From Anaerolineae bacterium (lineage in GTDB: Bacteria > Chloroflexota > Anaerolineae > 4572-78 > J111): a stretch of DNA of 64,000 nt. The first letter of the stretch is position 1, and each line of letters starts with the position of its first letter. A program made the translations under genes and the position numbers. The stretch is from the NCBI GenBank assembly GCA_023382535.1, contig JAHDWA010000034.1:43353-107352 (forward strand), read 5' to 3'. Shown piece by piece: positions 60,421 through 64,000 of the stretch. The notes below the pieces were generated by a model. That model did no database searches. It worked only from the letters and a program-made list of their open reading frames with translations, and had not been told where the DNA came from.

Positions 60421-61335
60421 TCAAGAATCCCTTGTTGCTGATACCGGCCCACACCGAATACAGCGTTGATCCACGTCGCCGGTTTCTACTTGAAGGGTGG
60501 TGTGTTCAATACCGTACTGATCGTGCAGCGTTTTAGCTGTATCATCGAGGAAAGCATCGGTAAACGTGCCTTCGGGGATAACAAGATGGGCTGTCAGCGC
60601 CGTCTCGGTGGTGCTCATCGCCCAAATATGCAAATCGTGAACATTCGTCACCCCCGGCCGGCTTGCCAGGTAGTCCTGGACACCCTGTATATCAATAGCT
60701 TCCGGTACAGCGTCCATGGCCAGATTGAAAGATTCTCGTAACAGACCCCACGTTCCGATAAATATGATAACCGCGATCACTAAACTTACGACGGGGTCAA
60801 GCCACGACCAACCAAAAACAAGGATGGCAACACCACTGAGGACAACCCCCAGGGACACGGCCGCATCAGCGGCCATATGCAGGAATGCCCCCTGGATGTT
60901 TAAATCCTCTTTTCTGCCTGACCTAAAGAGAAGGGCTGTAACAGTATTCACGACAATGCCAACGGCCGCGACGATGATGACCGTTCCTTCGGCAACAGGG
61001 CCAGGTTCGCCAAAGCGCCTGATGGCTTCCCAGGCGATACCACCGACGGCGACAAGCAGAACCACTGCGTTGATCAGTGAGGCCAGAATGGACGACCGCC
61101 GAAAGCCATACGTCCGCCGGTCTGACGGTTCGCGCCGCGAGAGCCAGGCAGCGCCCCAGGCCAGGACCAGACCGAACACGTCACTGAAGTTATGCCCTGC
61201 GTCTGCGACGAGGGCGAGCGAGTTGGCCAGGTTCCCGTAAATGAACTCGACGGCCACAAAGGTAAGGTTGAGCGCAATACCAATGGCAAAGGCGCGGCTG
61301 TAGTTTGAGGGCGTGTGGCTATGAGCATGAGCCAT
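60421..61335 (-). CDS. Cation diffusion facilitator (CzcD/ZitB-like zinc transporter)
   Basis: A 304-residue metal/proton antiporter exporting Zn2+ or similar ions from the cytosol. Six transmembrane helices lie in about 15-210; metal-site residues are in ADAGHNFSDVFGLVLAW (TM2, His/Asp) and HMAADAAVSLGVVLSG (TM5, His/Asp). An N-terminal His-rich stretch (MAHAHSHT) is typical. The cytosolic C-terminal ferredoxin-like domain (about 212-300) has NVHDLHIWAMSTTETALTAH and ends RCIRCGPVS. The gene stands upstream of an unknown gene at 20 bp. Confidence 0.96.
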   Translation of the reverse strand: MAHAHSHTPSNYSRAFAIGIALNLTFVAVEFIYGNLANSLALVADAGHNFSDVFGLVLAWGAAWLSRREPSDRRTYGFRRSSILASLINAVVLLVAVGGIAWEAIRRFGEPGPVAEGTVIIVAAVGIVVNTVTALLFRSGRKEDLNIQGAFLHMAADAAVSLGVVLSGVAILVFGWSWLDPVVSLVIAVIIFIGTWGLLRESFNLAMDAVPEAIDIQGVQDYLASRPGVTNVHDLHIWAMSTTETALTAHLVIPEGTFTDAFLDDTAKTLHDQYGIEHTTLQVETGDVDQRCIRCGPVSATRDS

Positions 61336-61616
61336 AGAGCAGACCTCTTGACTATTTACGCTATATCCGGCTACATCCTCCAGATATTACCGCTCTCTTG
61401 ATAAATTTTGCTGTTCAAGTACCGGGTTCAGGAGATGCTGACGTGGGGCGGGTATTCGGGAAAACAACGGCGCCTGACAAAGACCCGTGCTTGACGGAGT
61501 GAAAGCCAGTTTTCCCAGAAGTTCAGTGGTTAAGCGGCCCTCTCCCGCGCTCTTCAGCGCACCCGAAGGGGTGTAAGGGTTTGGGCTGGGCCAATGACAG
61601 TGGCCCGGATACTCAG

Positions 61617-61683
61617 GAGTGGTGTGCGTTGAAAGGCGCCCGCACCGTTCTGAAGCAGCGGCGGGGGCAGCGATGGTCCCGCC
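61617..61683 (+). mobile_element. Group II intron remnant: domain V and possible domain VI
   Basis: 61617-61650 is exactly 34 bases and folds as domain V: GAGTGGTG-TGCGTT, GAAA tetraloop, GGCGCC-CG-CACCGTTC, with all lower-stem pairs kept, one by a compensatory G-C swap against the usual CC/GG. The catalytic AGC triad reads AGT. GGCGGG (61660-61665) with CCCGCC (61678-61683) fits domain VI, followed by AACT. No reverse transcriptase or 5' intron end is present in 61336-61752, so it is a 3' fragment. Assigned by pattern recognition only. Confidence 0.6.
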
Positions 61684-61752
61684 AACTGTAACTTAGGCAC
61701 GGCCTGGCTTACCCGTGAGGGTATTTTCTAAGGCTAACCTCGATTGAACACC

Positions 61753-61965
61753 TTAAACCGCCATCGCCTCAAAGGCTACTTGCAACGGCTCCGTCTCAGT
61801 CAGCGTAAAATTTAGCTTTTCAAACCCGATGACCCGCCCAGCTTTATCTTTCATTAAAATCACTTCTTCTCCCGTTTCTTCACTGATATACTCTTTCTGT
61901 GGGTCATCAAACCAGACCGTCAGCGTATTGCCGAGCTTATCATAATAGACTTTTACTTGGGCCAT
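61753..61965 (-). CDS. DUF2283-family small protein
   Basis: A 70-residue protein, MAQVKVYYDKLGNTLTVWFD with SEETGEEVILMKDKAGRVIG and FEKLNFTLTE: three to four beta strands and a short helix, the DUF2283 pattern (small single-domain proteins of unknown role, often beside a second small gene). AAGGAAGG lies before the ATG. Its start overlaps the end of the upstream small gene by 13 bp. The tight pairing resembles a toxin-antitoxin arrangement, but no biochemical role is established. Confidence 0.85.
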   Translation of the reverse strand: MAQVKVYYDKLGNTLTVWFDDPQKEYISEETGEEVILMKDKAGRVIGFEKLNFTLTETEPLQVAFEAMAV

Positions 61966-62270
61966 ATCTTCGTTCCTTCCTTGATCGCATCGGTCGGATA
62001 CGTGGTAATCAAAAATCCTTCCTCATCAAGCCGTTTGGTGACAGCACACACCCAGCGTTTTACGCTTTCAGATTTATAAAACAAGTAGACATTGGGGTCA
62101 CTGCGGCTCACTCGAATTTCATCAGGAGTTTGGAGAGCGGCTTGAACATCTTGTTCACGGCCTATCATTGCTGGGTGTTTGACCGTAACGATGTATTCCC
62201 AATAGGAACGAGTGACCCGAACGTAAAAATTTAGTGGGGTGAGCACCTGAAACAACAAATCCTCTGACAT
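61953..62270 (-). CDS. Small protein paired with DUF2283 (DUF4258/PBECR-like, tentative)
   Basis: 105 residues from ATG 62270; a TTG nine codons upstream (62297) is an alternative, and no good ribosome site marks either. Pattern: YWEYIVTVKHPAMIGREQDV, then ALQTPDEIRVSRSDPNVYLF, KRWVCAVTKRLDEEGFLITT and YPTDAIKEGTKIW. This one helix/four strand layout, with His near the start and a closing YPTD, recalls DUF4258/PBECR-type putative ribonuclease toxins. Overlap with DUF2283 implies coupled translation. Function not established. Confidence 0.7.
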   Translation of the reverse strand: MSEDLLFQVLTPLNFYVRVTRSYWEYIVTVKHPAMIGREQDVQAALQTPDEIRVSRSDPNVYLFYKSESVKRWVCAVTKRLDEEGFLITTYPTDAIKEGTKIWPK

Positions 62271-62352
62271 AAGAAGTATTTTAGCTTTTTTAGCCAAACC
62301 TACAACTTATCTGATGATTTGCCTTACCGGTGTGTTTATTTTATCAACGAGT

Positions 62353-62456
62353 GCCTAACGCCCTCGAATTCAGCCGCTTGCGGGTGGGCAATGGTCATCT
62401 CAATTACCCATAACACTGTCAGCAAACTGACGTTGAAAAAGGAAGGGCAGCAATTC
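62353..62456 (+). repeat. ~100 bp direct repeat flanking the PemK module, left copy
   Basis: Starts GCCTAACGCC, then TTCAGCCGCTTGCGGGTGGGC and, about 45 bp on, TTGAAAAAGGAAGGGCAGCAATT. It aligns along its length to 63853-63957, in the same orientation, starting exactly 1,500 bp away. Begins with an integron attC-like RYYYAAC motif. Confidence 0.7.
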
Positions 62457-63019
62457 GTCAGGAACGATCCCTACCCCGGCGGGGTATTCCCCCACCGCAG
62501 AAACCTCATACAGTTGCAGTGCGTCCACTTTCCACTATAATGCGCTCTACGTCTTCTCATAAGCTAAGACCGTCAAGCCGATTGGAGCCTTTGCGCCCGC
62601 TTCAGGAACTTGGTCTCCGTTCCGGGTGATTCCACCCCTGGCGGCGAGCTTGCTCGACCCCGATTAAGAAACTACTCCATCTTATTGGAGGGAACGGCCG
62701 AGAAGACGAATAAAGAAGAGCCAGACCCGCCTGACCTTGAAAATAGGGTGGGGTTTTTGAGTTGGAAAACGGTTGACCTGCGGCAAGACCGATCTAAAAT
62801 CCTCTGACCGCACCCCTAGATAGTGCGGTTTACTTGTCCCACCTACCCTAGATATTGTAACCCTTCAACCCCAACCCCCGACGCAAGGTTTCTTAAGAAC
62901 CGCTTGTTAGCCCGCTTTTGAGGATGGAATGTAAGACCATCCAGGCAAGCCAATTCCTTACCCATTTTTTCATAAACTCCGCCCTAATAGCTTTACCTAA
63001 ACCAGTTAGCCAGTTCGTT
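62457..63019. other. Intergenic region without visible gene
   Basis: 563 bp between the left direct repeat and the end of the PemK gene. Short frames have no ribosome sites or familiar sequence. It includes ACCGCTTGTTAGCC near 62898-62911, similar to the 3' end of attC sites. Nothing else supported. Confidence 0.4.
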
Positions 63020-63346
63020 TTACGGAATCAACCCCAATTGTACTTTTATGGCTTGCTCTACTTTTTGAATATCTGCATTTGATAAACCGCCAATATTACT
63101 GCTCAAACGAACCTTGCTTACAGTTGTTATTTGATCTGCCATCGCCTTATGCTGCTTACCATTAAGCAGCACATACGCTTCGCTTGGATACAAACGCTCA
63201 ATTTTACTTGTTAACGGTACTACCTGGACCCGATTTAGAAATTTATTAGACATATCATTACTGATAATCACCGCAGGACGTTGCTTCTGTATTTCTCCAC
63301 CTACAGACGGATCAAAGTTGACCCACCACACCTCACCGCGCTTCAT
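63020..63346 (-). CDS. PemK/MazF-family toxin (mRNA interferase)
   Basis: A 108-residue endoribonuclease toxin from ATG 63346 (MKRGEVWWVNFDPSVGGE), with GGGAG 9 bases upstream; ATG 63355 would add three residues. Family motifs: RGEVWWVNFDP, QKQRPAVIISND (catalytic Arg/Thr-region loop), RVQVVPLTSKIERLYPSEAY, KAMADQITTVSKVRL and a final helix. Such toxins cleave mRNA or tRNA in a sequence-specific manner when the antitoxin decays. The start overlaps the antitoxin stop by 14 bp, the usual coupled order with antitoxin first. Confidence 0.93.
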   Translation of the reverse strand: MKRGEVWWVNFDPSVGGEIQKQRPAVIISNDMSNKFLNRVQVVPLTSKIERLYPSEAYVLLNGKQHKAMADQITTVSKVRLSSNIGGLSNADIQKVEQAIKVQLGLIP

Positions 63347-63563
63347 CGGCAACATCTCCCACCATAGCCTCGACCCACTCCAGGGCCTCACCTTCACGGG
63401 TTTCATCTTGAGCCATTTGCTGATAGGCTAACTCCAACTCGGCGCCCATGACATGAGGACGTATAAGAGACTCGATAAACTGACTGATATTCCCTCGCCC
63501 AATCATCTTATACAATCCTTCATATACATACTCATCAATTGTAATGGTAAGTTTTTTCTGCAT
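63333..63563 (-). CDS. Ribbon-helix-helix antitoxin of the PemK module
   Basis: A 76-residue protein. MQKKLTITIDEYVYEGLYKM is an N-terminal ribbon strand followed by a helix, GRGNISQFIESLIRPHV the second helix; together the RHH/CopG fold that binds DNA as a dimer. The C-terminal part (about 40-76, ELAYQQMAQDETREGEALEW) is acidic and helical and should bind the toxin. AGGAGG with 7-base spacing precedes the ATG. The two tandem palindromes just upstream are the likely autoregulatory operator. Confidence 0.93.
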   Translation of the reverse strand: MQKKLTITIDEYVYEGLYKMIGRGNISQFIESLIRPHVMGAELELAYQQMAQDETREGEALEWVEAMVGDVADEAR

Positions 63564-63576
63564 CTGTACGCCTCCT

Positions 63577-63623
63577 AATACGTATTTAATACGTATTGTA
63601 CCAGATACAATACAAAACTACAA
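63577..63623 (-). promoter_or_regulatory. Promoter with tandem palindromic operator of the PemK module
   Basis: Minus strand TTGTAG (63623-63618), 17 bases, TACAAT (63600-63595). Two copies of the palindrome AATACGTATT at 63577-63586 and 63588-63597, centre spacing 11 bp, overlap the -10 and start region: a typical RHH operator. Confidence 0.8.
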
Positions 63624-63852
63624 GCTGACAAGGAGCTTGCGAAGAATTAGCGACCTGACCATACATTGTCTTAATTATCCACTTACGTTTTGCGGTGACC
63701 TCGCTTGGCAAAACAACTTTCTCTGGCCCTGTCTTTATCATCCTGTTTACGAACTGAGCATTAATCCGGCCAGGGAAAGCCAACTTTGGTCAACGGCTTA
63801 ATTCTTTAAATCTGACCCCACCTTGCGATTATTTTGTTAGCATTTTTTAGCG

Positions 63853-63957
63853 GCCTAACGCCTGCGGTTCAGCCGATTGCGAGTGGGCGTGACAACCTAC
63901 ATTATACACCAACTATGCTGGCAAGGAATGCTTGAAAAACCGGGCGGTAGCAATTTA
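63853..63957 (+). repeat. ~100 bp direct repeat flanking the PemK module, right copy
   Basis: GCCTAACGCC, then TTCAGCCGATTGCGAGTGGGC and later CTTGAAAAACCGGGCGGTAG, CAATTTAT: a diverged copy of 62353-62456 in the same orientation. The remaining bases to 64000 and the 63624-63852 stretch show no gene. Confidence 0.7.
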
Positions 63958-64000
63958 TAATGAGTTAGCCTCAGAAATATGCTATCATATCTCAGTACAG

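Noticed and set aside
62610..62807. 65-codon plus-strand frame in the spacer before the PemK module
   Set aside because: No ribosome site, no domain, low-complexity composition; not supported as a gene.

Overview
The window looks like a chromosomal segment (probably a genome bin) of a Chloroflexota bacterium, most likely Anaerolineae or a close relative. This is an inference from style, with no marker-gene search behind it: moderately high GC, HrcA/CIRCE control of groES-groEL, many extracytoplasmic proteins (peptide-binding lipoproteins, a 13-repeat PKD protein, a beta-helix protein), numerous PAS/GAF kinases, and intergenic spaces full of small palindromic repeats. It is core chromosome with accessory patches; no phage, plasmid origin or CRISPR array is visible.

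Layout. 1-2131: groES-groEL, read leftward, with a promoter and two CIRCE operators. 2313-8342: recQ with extra C-terminal modules, two small leftward genes, argS. 8336-19595: a leftward run of sppA, a DUF4350-like membrane protein, three tandem paralogous family-5 solute-binding lipoproteins and two permeases, without ATPase genes. 19780-25913: a methyltransferase, then a rightward unit made of a strong promoter, a Phe-rich leader peptide, an intrinsic terminator, an MNT/HEPN toxin-antitoxin-like pair, and pheS-pheT. 26003-34623: YjbQ, an OmpR-type regulator, then leftward sensor kinase, giant PKD protein and lone receiver. 35057-44260: a sulfite-oxidase-like protein, a CheB/CheB/CheR-PAS cluster with no chemoreceptor or CheA, and a HisKA_3 kinase/NarL regulator pair followed by two degenerate receivers. 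44272-50082: aldehyde ferredoxin oxidoreductase, tRNA-Arg(CCU), Mn catalase, a truncated quinone oxidoreductase copy abutting a transposase tail, two DinB proteins and a DUF3303-like protein. 50452-55634: two large secreted proteins sharing a C-terminal tail motif. 55859-61335: intact quinone oxidoreductase, Zn alcohol dehydrogenase, SRPBCC protein, CDF transporter. 61617-63957: accessory end with a group II intron domain V remnant, a DUF2283/small-protein pair, and a PemK/RHH toxin-antitoxin module between two diverged ~100 bp direct repeats.

The best candidate for something undescribed is the pheST region (20865-25913). A textbook sigma70-type promoter drives a 55-codon reading frame containing Phe-Phe-Phe-Phe-Asn-Phe-Trp, followed by a G+C-rich hairpin with a U tract. 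The next genes are an MNT/HEPN pair, whose last gene ends 15 bp before pheS. If the leader is an attenuator, Phe-tRNA charging would control both the synthetase and a nucleotidyltransferase/HEPN module. pheT also carries two in-frame palindromic insertions. Other notable points are a mosaic 575 bp duplication, an ArgS lacking both histidines of its HIGH motif, a RecQ with three winged-helix-like C-terminal repeats, and at least eight families of intergenic palindromes.
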